Positions 44,101 to 55,693 of a stretch of 64,000 nt of DNA are shown here, piece by piece. How positions within the stretch are numbered: the stretch's first letter is position 1; the number at the start of each line of letters is the position of its first letter. The notes beneath the pieces are model-generated. The model did not search any database, was not told where the DNA came from, and worked only from the letters and a program-made list of their open reading frames with translations. The position numbers and the translations under genes are program-made. The stretch covers positions 10,886,501-10,950,500 of the forward strand of contig NC_135367.1 of the NCBI RefSeq assembly GCF_051622035.1. The letters run 5' to 3'. This DNA comes from Arctopsyche grandis. Taxonomy: Eukaryota; Arthropoda; Insecta; Trichoptera; Hydropsychidae.

Positions 44101-46567
44101 GTTTGAACATTTCGTCTGTGTAGACATTCAATGTTTTAAATACACTGAAAATGGATGCAACGTCCATCAATGACGATGTATATTCTTATAAAGTACCTTG
44201 ATCTAATTTATTACGATTTTATTATTGATTTGTATTTTTGTAGGCTTTCACCGGTTTGACGAAGGAAGAATTGATGAAATATTGCAACGATCCGTTCTGG
44301 GTGCGTCTACGATGGGCTATGTTCATCCTGTTCTGGTTGGTTTGGTTTGGAATGCTCGCCGGTGCTATATTCATCATAGTCGGCGCTCCAAAGTGTGCTC
44401 CACCACCACCTAAAACATGGTAATTTTATCATCTTTGCGTTATTTATTAGTTGTTTTTTTTTTGTGTCTAATGTTGTTTTGAAATCGGTAGGTGGGAAGA
44501 AGGTCCTCTGTTGGATTTGGATGGATCTGAAGACGTCTTCGGCAAATTGACAACCAACCCGGCTAAGTATTTCGAACAAGTAGAGGCATCGTTGTTGACT
44601 CTTGGAACTTTCAAAGGCATGTTTGTGCCGGAAAGTGTAAATCCCGGACTCGACGCATATACCACTCTCTCCCTATCGGCTTCTAATGTATCGGAATTTA
44701 AGACGTTTGCCGAAAAACTCAAAGAACAAAATATCAAGTGGGTATATTACGCTTAGCTTTGGATTTAGAATTTATCTTCATTTTATAATATATTAAAATA
44801 TATTTTGTTTTTAGTCTGGTTGTTGATTTGACTCCGAATTACGTTGATATAAGTCACGATTGGTTCGTCAAGAGTGAAAATGGTGATTCACAATACAAAG
44901 ACTACTTTGTTTGGCAAGACGGAAAGTCGCTCGGCGCCGGAAACCTATCCCAGCCAAACAATTGGGTATGTTTAATGAATATGCTGTACAATTCCAAACT
45001 TTACTTCTGCAAAAACAACTTAATTTGTAATGAATTTGTAGGTATCGACCCTAAACGAACCTGCGTGGACTTATTCCGCAGTACGCAAACAATTCTATCT
45101 GCATCAGTTTAGTGAAAATACACCTGATCTTAATTTCAACAATCCGACTGTTGTCAAAGAATTCGACAGTGTGATTAAATTTTGGATCGAAAATGGAGCT
45201 AGCGGTGTCAGGTAATTTATGCTCAAATAAATCAATCAAACCCAATAGTCAGTCTTCGTCTAGAAGCAGATTTACTATTGGAGACAAATTATAGTCGCGT
45301 TTCATCAGTCAATTCTTTATTAATTTTATAGGTTATCGAAGACGGCACACTTACTAGTGGATATTGATTTCGGCAACGAGACTAAGACTGCTCATACAGT
45401 AGGACCTACACTCAATGAATATGCCTTTTATACTCACGACAAAACTACCAATCAAAAAGGACTCGCTGAAATATTAGCCCATTGGAAAGCAATTGTGCAG
45501 GACAACACTGAAGGTCAAGGGCTTTTGACATTGAAGGAAGATTTGGAAGTTTTAGATTCCTTCACATATAATAACACAGTCGTAGTCGATCTGCCTCGCT
45601 TGGCCGTTGGCAAGGCGCGTCAACCTTCGACGGAACACACGGCGAAGACACTCCAGCAATCGCTGCAGAACGTCTTTAATCTACTCGGTGCATCGTCGTG
45701 GCCGAGTTGGCAGGTAGAATACTATTTTTCTATCGTGCACATATTTATTATTGCCGATTTTTCAATTTTTTTTGTTATTGATTTCAGTGCGATTCTACAA
45801 ATGAGAGTCTTTCGTCAGAGTTGCGCTTCGTCAGCATGCTGCTGCCGGGCACTCCAGTCATCGCAGTCAGCAAGTCGTTGATGAATAACAATTCCATATT
45901 GGTGCGTGTGTTTCGGTTTATGATTATTATATTTTTATCGAATGCTCTGATCTAACTTTGATTTAATTCTACAGTTGGATTCGGAATATAAGAACTTGTT
46001 GGCTCTGCGTGCACTTCCGAGCATGAAGTATGGCCAATATCATAGTTACTTGGTGGCCAGCGATACTGTATTCGCATACACCAGGTCAGTACAAAGTCTC
46101 GTTATTAATACTAATAAATGCTAATAAAATAAAGCCTTGAAGTATGTTTTTATGTTTGCACGCATACTTGATACATATGTAGGTCTTGGTAAGTATTAAA
46201 ATATCTTCGAAGAAGCTACGATGTGTGTTGAAACTTTTCTTTATGCGTTTTTGTATGGCTTCAGGTTGAAATCTGGCAATCCTGGTTTTATGGTGATTTA
46301 TAATCCTACTGCGGAGGGCACACGTGTCAATATGACCATTGTTAGCGATGTTCCTGCCGAATTGACTGTGAATCTTCTCAGCAAAAGCTACGACGAGAAG
46401 GATGTATTCATTAAGTATGTGTTGTTGTGTTGATATGGTATTGTAGTTGTTGTTGTGCACAATATTTAATATATGTTTGTTGTTTCAGGGCGAAGTTGCC
46501 TGCTGATAATATTCCAATATCGGCGAAGTCGGCCATTATTATGACTTATGCGCCCGTGAAAGATTAA
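41104..46567 (+). CDS. CD98 heavy-chain-like amino acid transporter subunit (SLC3A2 family), 11 coding exons
   Basis: Exons: 41104-41203, 43815-44002, 44244-44419, 44492-44737, 44815-44965, 45042-45211, 45332-45713, 45788-45901, 45975-46084, 46265-46414, 46489-46567; 1866 bp, 621 aa. The family is a type II membrane glycoprotein that pairs with an SLC7 light chain to form a heteromeric amino acid exchanger at the cell surface. Visible: a charged cytosolic N-terminus, one membrane segment at about residues 120-142, then Cys147 in VGAPKCAPPPP, in the position of the human cysteine that makes the disulfide to the light chain. The ectodomain is an alpha-amylase-like fold (LVVDLTPNYVD; WIENGASGVR) with NxT/NxS sites. 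Exon 1 was found by phase: its one spare base plus AA at 43815 makes Glu, and an in-frame TAA lies 26 codons upstream of its ATG. A second possible start is Met at 43842. Intron 1 holds nested transposons. Confidence 0.9.
42008..42970 (-). mobile_element. Deleted piggyBac transposon, 963 bp
   Basis: Bounded by TTAA 42004-42007 and 42971-42974. Ends CCCTTTGACTGCTAC and (inverse) CCCTTTGGCTGCTAC, 14 of 15 identical. A minus-strand frame (42407-42204) encodes an acidic Ser/Asp/Glu-rich start, MISDSESDESEIIAPRRGTR, like the N-terminus of piggyBac transposases; the catalytic domain is absent. Confidence 0.88.
42204..42407 (-). pseudogene. Probable piggyBac transposase N-terminal remnant
   Basis: 67 codons, acidic, ending at a stop before any DDD catalytic core. 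Assigned by composition, orientation and position inside a TTAA-bounded element; the similarity is of a general kind, so confidence is moderate. Confidence 0.55.
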
Positions 46568-46698
46568 GCGTTTTAGATTAAGTATGTACTCGACAATTAA
46601 AATGTTTCATTCCACAGGCTTGCGTGAAAGATTTTTTTTGCATTTATTGACGCTTTTTGTATTTTTAGTCTAAAGAATAATAATTATCTCAAATATTG

Positions 46699-46704
46699 AA
46701 TAAA
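46699..46704 (+). terminator. Probable SLC3A2-like polyadenylation signal
   Basis: AATAAA 132 bases after the stop codon, followed by a T/G-rich stretch (GTGTTTTATTG) as expected for a 3' processing site. Confidence 0.5.
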
Positions 46705-46975
46705 TTAGATTTGCATTCGAATGTGTTTTATTGTTATGAATAATGTAGTTTTATGTAAATTAATAATGAAATGTTTCGATTTTATCAATGCTTGCATTTC
46801 AGCGTATTCAAAGTCATGAATTTGAATGAAGAATCTTCAAAAGTGGACTGTAATTATGCTAGATATATACGTAAGTAAACGCTAAGGGAGAATTGTTAAC
46901 ATAAGTTGATTTATTTATATTTCGCTTATGTTAAGAAAGGTAAAAACGCTGACTGAAGCACAATGTGTTGTAATC

Positions 46976-47114
46976 CATCTGCTTTAGGAAGACACTAGAG
47001 TAAAACGCACTGCTGTCCCTTACACCACATCTCGTACACTTGTTTTGTCTGTACACAATGCTATTGGTCGAGGGGTGGTGTCATGGACAGCAAGTGTCTT
47101 TCTAAGCGGATGAA
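46976..47114. mobile_element. Inverted-repeat MITE, about 139 bp
   Basis: Left arm CATCTGCTTTAGGAAGACAC ... CTGCTGTCC; right arm, inverted, CATCCGCTTAGAAAGACACT ... TGCTGTCC. Target duplication not resolved. Confidence 0.7.
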
Positions 47115-48117
47115 AAATATCAGTTTTCATAGTATATTGATAATTTTAATGGACTTGGTGTTTAAAGAAAGACACTTCATTAGTTTAGTTCAACATTTGG
47201 CATATATTTTGGGTATTTTGATTATCAAAAGCTTACCATAGTGAAGCCGGCCTGGTGATAATTAACTAATTATCGTCTTGAGCAGTCTTACTAGAATCCA
47301 AATATGGTTAATTTAGAACGGTAAACGGATTATTTCGCACATTGCGGTCGCTCGCACGACAATCGTTGCTACGAATATCTAGTACTCGAGTTCTCGTTAG
47401 TATGATAGTTCGTGTGGGTTACTCTTGATGGATGGAATTTTCGGGTGTCAGATGTTTTTATGATGATTTTAGTGAATCACTAAACCATTTAAAACAGAAT
47501 TCTAGAAAAATACCTCGATAATCCGTAATTCGAAAAATGGTTGATAACAAAAAAAAAATACATTTCTATTAATGAAATTTTAAGATTTTGTATGAAATTC
47601 ACGAGCGAGAGATAAATCTGACTTCATAAAATATGTACGTATATTTCGAATTATATATCACATGCATTTTGAATTAGAATGTAAACAATTTTAAATACAA
47701 ACTTTACACAAATGTCAATATGACAGATCCTGACTGTCAAATGGAGGAATTGGTTGTAATTTGAGACTCATGATGCGGGGCTTTGCCCTCGAAGCCCCAT
47801 TAAAAAACTCATTTCGCTTTTTCGCATTCGAACGCTCGATATCTCTGTAGGTATCAATTTATTTTTAACTTCAGTATCATTTTTCATGTGTCAATTGACG
47901 TTCTGTACAAAATTTCAAATTGAAAATGTAATTCAACATTTATATTTACCATATACCTTGTGAATTATTCGATCTAATATCAAGCCATTTTTATTTATTA
48001 AATCCACTATAAATAGCTTTCTTATGAATATGTTATGTTCAATTCAGTCTAACCTATTCTCTGTAGATTCTTAATGAAAAGTCTTTTTGATTAATATCAT
48101 TGTATTTCTCAGATAAC

Positions 48118-50966
48118 ATGTCTGAGGCTGGAATACCTCCCCCGCCACCTCTATTACAGCTCACCCCAAAGAAAGAATCTAACAGCGAGCCGAGGAGAGT
48201 ACACTTGCGCTATCAAGTTGGCTGCGATTGGGCCTCATCTATCGAGGAGTTGAAAACGGCCTGTCAAAGACATGGAGTGTGTCTTTATGCCGAGCCATCG
48301 ATCTGGTGCTATACGAATTTCGAGTCGATCCTTCAAGTCGGACCCACGTGCGGCTTGGTCGCTTTGAGCATGCTATTGCAGAAGGCTATGACGCCAGACA
48401 ATATTCTGAATATGGCTAAAGACCTTGGGTACACCAATAACGGAGAGATGTTCAGCGTGAAAAGCATGTTCAGTCTGATCGAGTATGTCTTGAAGAAGGT
48501 CAACATTGATAACTTGTCAGTGGAACATTGCAAGCAGAAGATTTTCGACGAGAGAGTTGTTCAGTCGTTGATCGACGGCTCTGTAATGCTCGTACCGTAT
48601 CCTTTGAAATTGCTTTCATTTAATTTTACTTTCCAATCATTATGTAGATTGGGAACTTTATACATATCTTTTATATGAATTAAATAATTATTATTCGTTT
48701 GTCCAAATTGAAAGATCAATTATGTTTCAAACGCAAATTTGGGTCTGATTGAATATCATGTATGGTTAATGTGACCATTTATTTTTGTCCTCAAAACGGG
48801 ACATCTACCAATTTTTACGTAATAGTATGTGTATTCAAGAAAACGCGTATTTTTTCATAGTTTTTTATTTATTAATAAAAAGAACAGGAATGTTGATGAA
48901 GAAAAGAAAAGAACAGGCATGAATAATATAAATATAAAAAATTTATGTTGTTTTATATTTTTCTGATGAACAAATTTTCTTAAGTATTACTGGGTTTGCT
49001 TTTAAATAAGAATGAAATTCTTGGCAGAATTTCTTAAAATTGATTTTAATTAACAGCATCGCTTTAAGAACTGCAACTTGCAATTGCGTTTTTTCGGTTG
49101 TCCACAACTTGTTCATCTGTGAAAAGACTCTTTCTATGGGTGCATTAGTTCCGGGCAGGCATAAAATGTATTCAATAACACTGTTCGATACGAAAAATGG
49201 TTCAGAGACGAGATATGACTTTTCTTATAGATATATGCCCAGTAAACACAAATCTGGTAATAAAAAATGTTGATTGGCTCGAGATTTGGAGATATATGTG
49301 TTTTTTAAATCGCGCGATTTTTCTATATTTTGGTGTTCGGTCGATGTCTCAAAATCTGTCAATTTCCTGTTCAAAATGAATATAGGAATCTATAGTCGGG
49401 TATCAAATTCGGGTTTTTGAAAACGGGACATTTCGACGTCCCGAAGCTGTGCTTGGGGACAACAGGACAGGCTGCCTAAAAACGGGACGGTCCCGTTCAA
49501 AACGGGACGTATGGTCACTTTATGTATGGTACAATCGTCATGTGATTTTTTCCCAGGATGCTAGCAATCATTCCCATGACCTACCTTGTCTTGAATAAGG
49601 ATGTTTGAAGATTAGGGTGGAATGTATTTAGGCGAATGAATGCTGTTTGTAAAATAAAGTAATAGATGAAGAGAGGCTATGGGATATTCCCATTGTCACG
49701 AGTAACAGAAAATGCAATGGAATTCCATCTGAATATTTTCCTTGTATGTAATGTGATGAAGATCTGTATGAGACAGAGATATAGGCATCAGTAATAGCAC
49801 TGCTACTTTTCAAAATAGCTTCTGTGGCTTTTCCATGTACTTACAATTTGTTTTTGACAAATATTTAGGCACTTTTGACTGGGGTTCTAGATGTGATTTT
49901 AAAATTTCCCATTTCTGATTATACACTTTGGCTGGAAGCGCCCTAGATTTTGAGGTATTAGGTTTCAGCCTAGGTAGGTTATAGGTAAATTGCAGCAGTA
50001 TAGCTCGGTGATTGGGTTAACCACCGAGAAAAAAAATCCTGCCCTAACAATGACGTATGGATGCAAAATTTGGACATTATATAATAAACTGTTGAATAAA
50101 GTAAAGAGAATTATGACGAGACTAGCTAAAAATATAGAAGAGCCTTGTAAAAATGGTGATGGGTGGGTCAAGTGGGAAAAAATAATGTACGAAAGGAAAA
50201 CGTATTCAAATGGTATCTAGGGGATTGTACATATACATATGTACACAAGTCAAAATTAAGAAAATGAGTAATATTAGGTTATTTACTTTTTGATAGTGTT
50301 GCGTAGGGGTGGGTTGATGATCCAAATGAAAGGCCAATGTCGCTTCACAGCATTTATTGAATGATTCAGGAGGTCCACGCGCAGTCAGCGCTCGTTCCAG
50401 AATAATCACTGTACCAAGTGTACCTCCTTTTAAAGGGCAAGTTGCCCACCACAACTTCCCCGCTTCATTGTTTAGGCACATACAGTTTTAAGTGAGTCTC
50501 ACGCTCTCGGGTTCTGAGAATTCTACCAGCTACTTACTACATCCCCTACAATTACTACATTGATAATCCCCACCTGAAAATGATTATTCGTTTCATCGAT
50601 TATTTCCTTGACGTTATTTTTAGATATGATGCTGATCGGAATCACTCTCCGTGTATGAAAAGGGGTCACTCTGCGCACTGGGCCATCGTAACCGGTATTC
50701 TGATAGCGGAAGTATTCGAGGGTAAGAAGCAAAAATACGACTTTAGAAACGTCTATGTTACGGCTAGACACGGAAAATCTGCCAATCTTGCGATATGGAA
50801 ACTGCAAGACTTGGAAAACAGCAATAGAAACCTGGACGAAATGTCGGAGATAAGAGTCAATGATGAATTAGAGTACATAGTACCCAACGGTGGTCTGAAT
50901 GGGGAAGACGGCCTAAGCGGACAATTCATTTTAGTTCACAAAATGAATAAAAACGACATCACTTAG
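48118..50966 (+). CDS. ACTMAP: Actin maturation protease (ACTMAP/C19orf54 family), 2 coding exons
   Basis: Exons 48118-48596 and 50624-50966; 822 bp, 273 aa. The family is a cysteine aminopeptidase that removes the acetylated N-terminal residue of new actin. Visible: an N-terminal proline run (PPPPPLL) like the profilin-contacting region in relatives, the catalytic motif VGPTCGL with Cys78, and GHSAHWAIVTG with probable catalytic His178. The junction gives LVPYDADRN, matching the family's PYD segment. An acceptor-like TTTCTCAG ends at 48112, six bases before the ATG, so a non-coding first exon probably lies upstream. The 2.0 kb intron contains a decayed hAT element and a LINE fragment. The protein is somewhat shorter than the human one, mainly at the N-terminus. 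Confidence 0.9.
48771..49518 (-). mobile_element. Deleted hAT transposon in ACTMAP intron
   Basis: Ends GTGACCAT and ATGGTCAC, with CGGGAC-rich subterminal sequence. The minus strand (about 49170-48958) encodes the hAT dimerisation segment: APIERVFSQMNKLWTTEKTQ, then KAMLLIKINFKKFCQ. The rest of the transposase is gone and an interspersed repeat (49195-49420) lies inside. Confidence 0.82.
49195..49420 (+). repeat. Interspersed repeat shared with 32895-33130
   Basis: About 200 bases nearly identical to the inverse of 32895-33130, here embedded in the hAT remnant. Confidence 0.75.
49990..50190 (+). mobile_element. LINE reverse-transcriptase fragment
   Basis: Reads PALTMTYGCKIWTLYNKLLN, like the L-YGCE-WTL motif near the C-terminus of RTE-type LINEs, then loses similarity. 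In the ACTMAP intron. Confidence 0.65.
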
Positions 50967-53900
50967 TTTTACGATTAGATGAATTTGGGAGGAATTGGGA
51001 TGGTGCTATTAAATGAAATTAATCTTTGTAATGTATTTTTTTTAGTTTAATTTAATTGTGGATAACAATATTGACACACAGACATATATTATATTGTTAT
51101 TATAAATAAACAATACTGATTTTGATAATATTGCATTTGATTGTGTATTTTATTTTGTTTTAAAAACATTGCAAATCGTTAATGGAAAATTGACACATAT
51201 TGCAAATAATTCATAGTTTTATGTATACATGTATATAACAATCAACGTATAAATGAGATCTTTTTTCTTTTTTGCGAAAATGCACTCTTCCTTTACAATC
51301 CGTTCGACTTTTTAATATTATCTCAAGTATGAAAAAAATATTAATATTATATTTTCAAATAAATCACATCGCATTTTAACACGAACTATCACTGATAACG
51401 TACTTAATAATATAAAACAATAGCACATCTTATTTACCGTACTTATGTAATTTTTGTGTACAGTTAAATTATTTTTACTATTGGCTTTAATTACAATGAA
51501 ATAAATCAATGTGAGTTAAACTTTTAATGTATATCATACTTCATTAAACAAATGAGTAGTCAATTCGCAAAATTAAATTCATAATAATGTAAATGACAAT
51601 AATAATAATTAAATCTTAAATGATATAAGATGATATGTATGGCAAATTATTACGACGACTTTATATATTCCGTTTCTATTTAAACTTCAATTTAATAGTT
51701 ACATTTTACATATAAAATATTAATTTTTATATATTATATTATATGTATAAATATGTACACCAGATCTATTATCTACTACTATTTATCTATATGTATGTAT
51801 ATATGTATATGTAGATACATATATACGTCGAAAATCATAGTATTGTACCTATCACATAAAAAACGCTATGAATTCAATTAAAGCCTCATCGAATCAAGAC
51901 GACAAGTAGAAAAAAAACTTACTTACATACATATATTTCAATGTCAATAACACAGAGAGATCGCCAGCATTTTCTTGGCATTAAATAAATTTACAACACA
52001 CATACATATATTATCTTTTTAATTCCTACAGAACATTTTTTATTAAGTGTATAATAATCAATTATTTCATTACAATGACACTTTAAATTGTGTATATGTA
52101 TGTACAATTTAAGAAAGCCCTGGCATTTGTAAGATAGTTACATTTCTTCTACCTAAAGACAACATTAAATATATTAAAGCATCAGTTGAAAAAAAATATG
52201 GAACGTTGCAGTCTTCTATGGGCGTTTTTCATATACGTGTATACGAATGAGTCAATATTTATGTTCAACATTGTTTCGGTTGGTGGCACTGTTTTGGGCC
52301 TGTGTATATATGTATAAACTGACCATTATGAAATCGTAAACTATTTATTACGAATCCTTTCAGTTACAAGTCATTTGACTAATATTGTATATGCTTTAAG
52401 GAACTAGTTCATTTTATGTATTACTGTATAGTTATTTGTAATATAAATCGCTTAAGCATGTCTATTTTTTTTAATAGTAAACATTCATTTGTTTCTACAT
52501 TAAATTTATTTGAATCTAAAAAAATGAATATTTGACGATAGCCAATCAGGAACGAATTTGAAGACAGCCAATCAGAAACGAATTACACACACACACACAT
52601 ACACACAACGAACTTTATTTGTTTTGAATGTGTATAAGATATGTTATGTAGTAAGCTATGTCAGTGATCAGGTAATCAGCAACAATTATATATCTTGCAG
52701 ACTTAAGGAAGTTTGAAACAAGATATATGTACATAGATGATACATATACAGAATAATGTCTGATGTTTTTATTAAATACTTTCATTTCCTAAGCGCATCA
52801 AATATATACATATGATTCTCAAGTTATTTTCAACAAAATGGAAACCACATTATATTTTATGTGTCTACATACATATAAAACTGGGTGTTTTTATTTGTAA
52901 TGGTTTATCTATTGAATATACCTACACATGCTTTTCGACTTTGCACTATTAATTAATTCACTAGTTATATTATACGATGGTTTATATGTATGTAGTTGAT
53001 AATTATTTTACCTTAGCAACTAGTATGTCAGTTATAATGTAATAAAAATGTAAGACTATGGAAAGTTTGAAGAGTTTATGTTGTTTATTAAGGATCGTAT
53101 GAGACGTTTAAAATTGATAAAAAATCATGGAAAAATTGATTGTTTCCGTTGAGTTATTACAGCGCCATTAAAAGACAATATTTATTGGTCAATCTACACA
53201 AATGCATACACAAACATCAAAACAACTAATTGAATTATTATAGAACAATACAAGAATTAAAGTATTGACTCATCACTACATTCAAACGATTAGAATGGAA
53301 GATATCTGATACACAAAAAATCTTACCATCCTTATATAGACTTTTCACCTTATTTTCAGCAGGAACGGATACGCTGTACAGACATTATTTATTTTCCTTT
53401 GGAAAGAGTTATTTGACTCTTTTGTATCATATACTCATCGCTATGGACATATTGAGTGTGTGTATTGCTTCCAATGAAAAGATTCACGTTAAAAATTGTG
53501 CGGAAAAGCAAATCCAATACAAAAATCAACGATCACATCTCAAACTGCGCATGCAGATTGAAAACCCACACGTTAAAATTACACAAATAGATTTACAATA
53601 TTTGGAATTTACATGTCACTACGTATTTTCTTCTTATTTTTAACCAACATCGAAAGACATCAAACACAGAAAAGTGGTCTCGGACCTTACAACAGCACAC
53701 ACCACGTGAAAATATCACCAATTCGCATTACACTATCTCAGCAAGCTCGGCTATGTTTCGCATCAGAACAACTTCTAAACTCTACAATTATTTTAATCGA
53801 AATAAAGACACATCAATAATGCAAAGTCAACGATTATTTATATGAAATACGTCAAAATACAAATATGCAAATTATACACCAGTTGAATCAGTTTTGACTT

Positions 53901-55693
53901 ATATGACAATTGTACACATTTAATTCTATAATGTATGTATATAGAAAAAATTCACATATTTGCTATTAATATAAATTACGCTTACCTAAGAGTTTCATAG
54001 TCTTTATTGATTACAATCATATTGTCTCGAGATATTAAAAATTTATTTACAAATAATAATCCAATTTCTTTGACGTGTTTTTCTCGGGTGCTTTCAATTG
54101 ACTTTTTCATTTTAGAACAATAAATGATATAGAAGTGTAACTATGACATGAAAATATGTTTTTCTAACATATAGGAAGACAGAATAATGATGATATACAA
54201 TATTATGTATGAATTTGGATATTATATTTCAAACATGGATATACTGTCATAAGAAAATTATAAATAAATAAAAGAAAAATCAATTTTTATCATCATATGA
54301 TATATTATTATACGTGTTTTGTAATAAAAAAGATCATTCTATTTTTTCAATGCTATGTACAATTTTTTCATTATTGGCTCACAGTTAAAATTTACACATC
54401 AAAGGTATAGAAACACTGTGCAACATTTGCTGTTATGAATAAATATTATGCGTTTATCTCTTGACGCACGACAAAACTACCACAAACACGATTTTATCTC
54501 TAAACATTTCACATTTTAATGCTAAACTTGAATTTATCAATATATAATAATATGTACGTTTCAAAGACTTAGATTATGTTATATCAATTACCGGGTAAGA
54601 TATAATTAGGAAACAAATACCATGGCTGATAATTTTTTTGATTATGTTGCGCGACAAGTAAAAAACTTTGAAATATATCACAATAGTAATTAAAAAAAAG
54701 CCTTTGGTAAATAAATATGCGTATATTGTTAATCAGTGACTGAAACAAAAACAAAATGAAACTGACTAGAATTTTTTTTATCGAAATGAATATAGAAAAA
54801 TTTTAAATGCAAAAACATACGTACATAAATTTTACGCATACGTAAAAATTATTAATAACAGATTCGGTGAATAAAAAATGATTAATGTATCATCCGTTCT
54901 GAAGAATTTAATTCCTACATATGTATTTTTTACGTCACATGACTAGATAAGCGAGTCTATATAAAAAGGCAATAGATATATATTTATATTTTTTTTTTCA
55001 ATTTTGAGAATATATTAAGAGTTAAAAATGTATTTTAAAATTCATAAACTTCATATAAATATTTTTCACATTGAAATATTATCAATAGAATTACATACAT
55101 ACATAAAGGTATGGTATATAAATACCACAAAAAAAAAAAAGAATATCACGTAAAATCTCTTGATCTGCATTCCGATTCACAAATTGTAACAAAACCAAAG
55201 ATTTACAAAATAAATAAATTCAATCGAGTTTACAGTAACTACGACGACGACATATATATATGTAAATATAAATTCATACACATTTCGTCAAACTTAACAG
55301 TAATTTTGAATCGTTCGTAAACTTTTTGCACAACGTGATCAATTATTAATTAAATTATAAATTAAACGTTATCATTAAAATATTATGCTTTACACATACA
55401 TATATATATATTATATAAAATAATTAAAACGTAAACTACGTACAATATATGAATTACGGAATATTTTAGGATGTATTATTATTAAATTATGCAATATACA
55501 ATATATATATATAAAATTGGGAATAAGACTAATAAAAATCAGAAGAAACTTCTCAAAATAATCTCACAGCACGTACACGCAACGCGAGGAAACTTCTATG
55601 AAATCGTCTCGACGTCGGGTTGATTAAAATTAAAAACGAAATCCTTGTTCGCAAATATTTACCAGTCGATATTTTATTAATTAAAGCCGAGAT
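50967..55693. other. ACTMAP-PACS convergent spacer, gene-free
   Basis: 4.7 kb, strongly AT-rich with many TATATG/TACATA runs and a short (AC)n near 52587. Contains both 3' untranslated ends. No gene, RNA or well-defined element seen; open frames here have no recognisable motif. Confidence 0.55.
51105..51110 (+). terminator. Probable ACTMAP polyadenylation signal
   Basis: AATAAA about 140 bases after the ACTMAP stop codon, the first clear hexamer downstream. Confidence 0.45.

Larger units (their letters stand above)
46568..48117. other. SLC3A2-ACTMAP spacer
   Basis: Holds the 3' end of the upstream gene, an inverted-repeat MITE (46976-47114) and presumably the non-coding first exon and promoter of ACTMAP (acceptor at 48111-48112). 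No other gene. Confidence 0.5.

Noticed and set aside
46929..47114. A possible structured RNA from the inverted repeat
   Set aside because: The arms are imperfect and resemble MITE termini; nothing suggests transcription.
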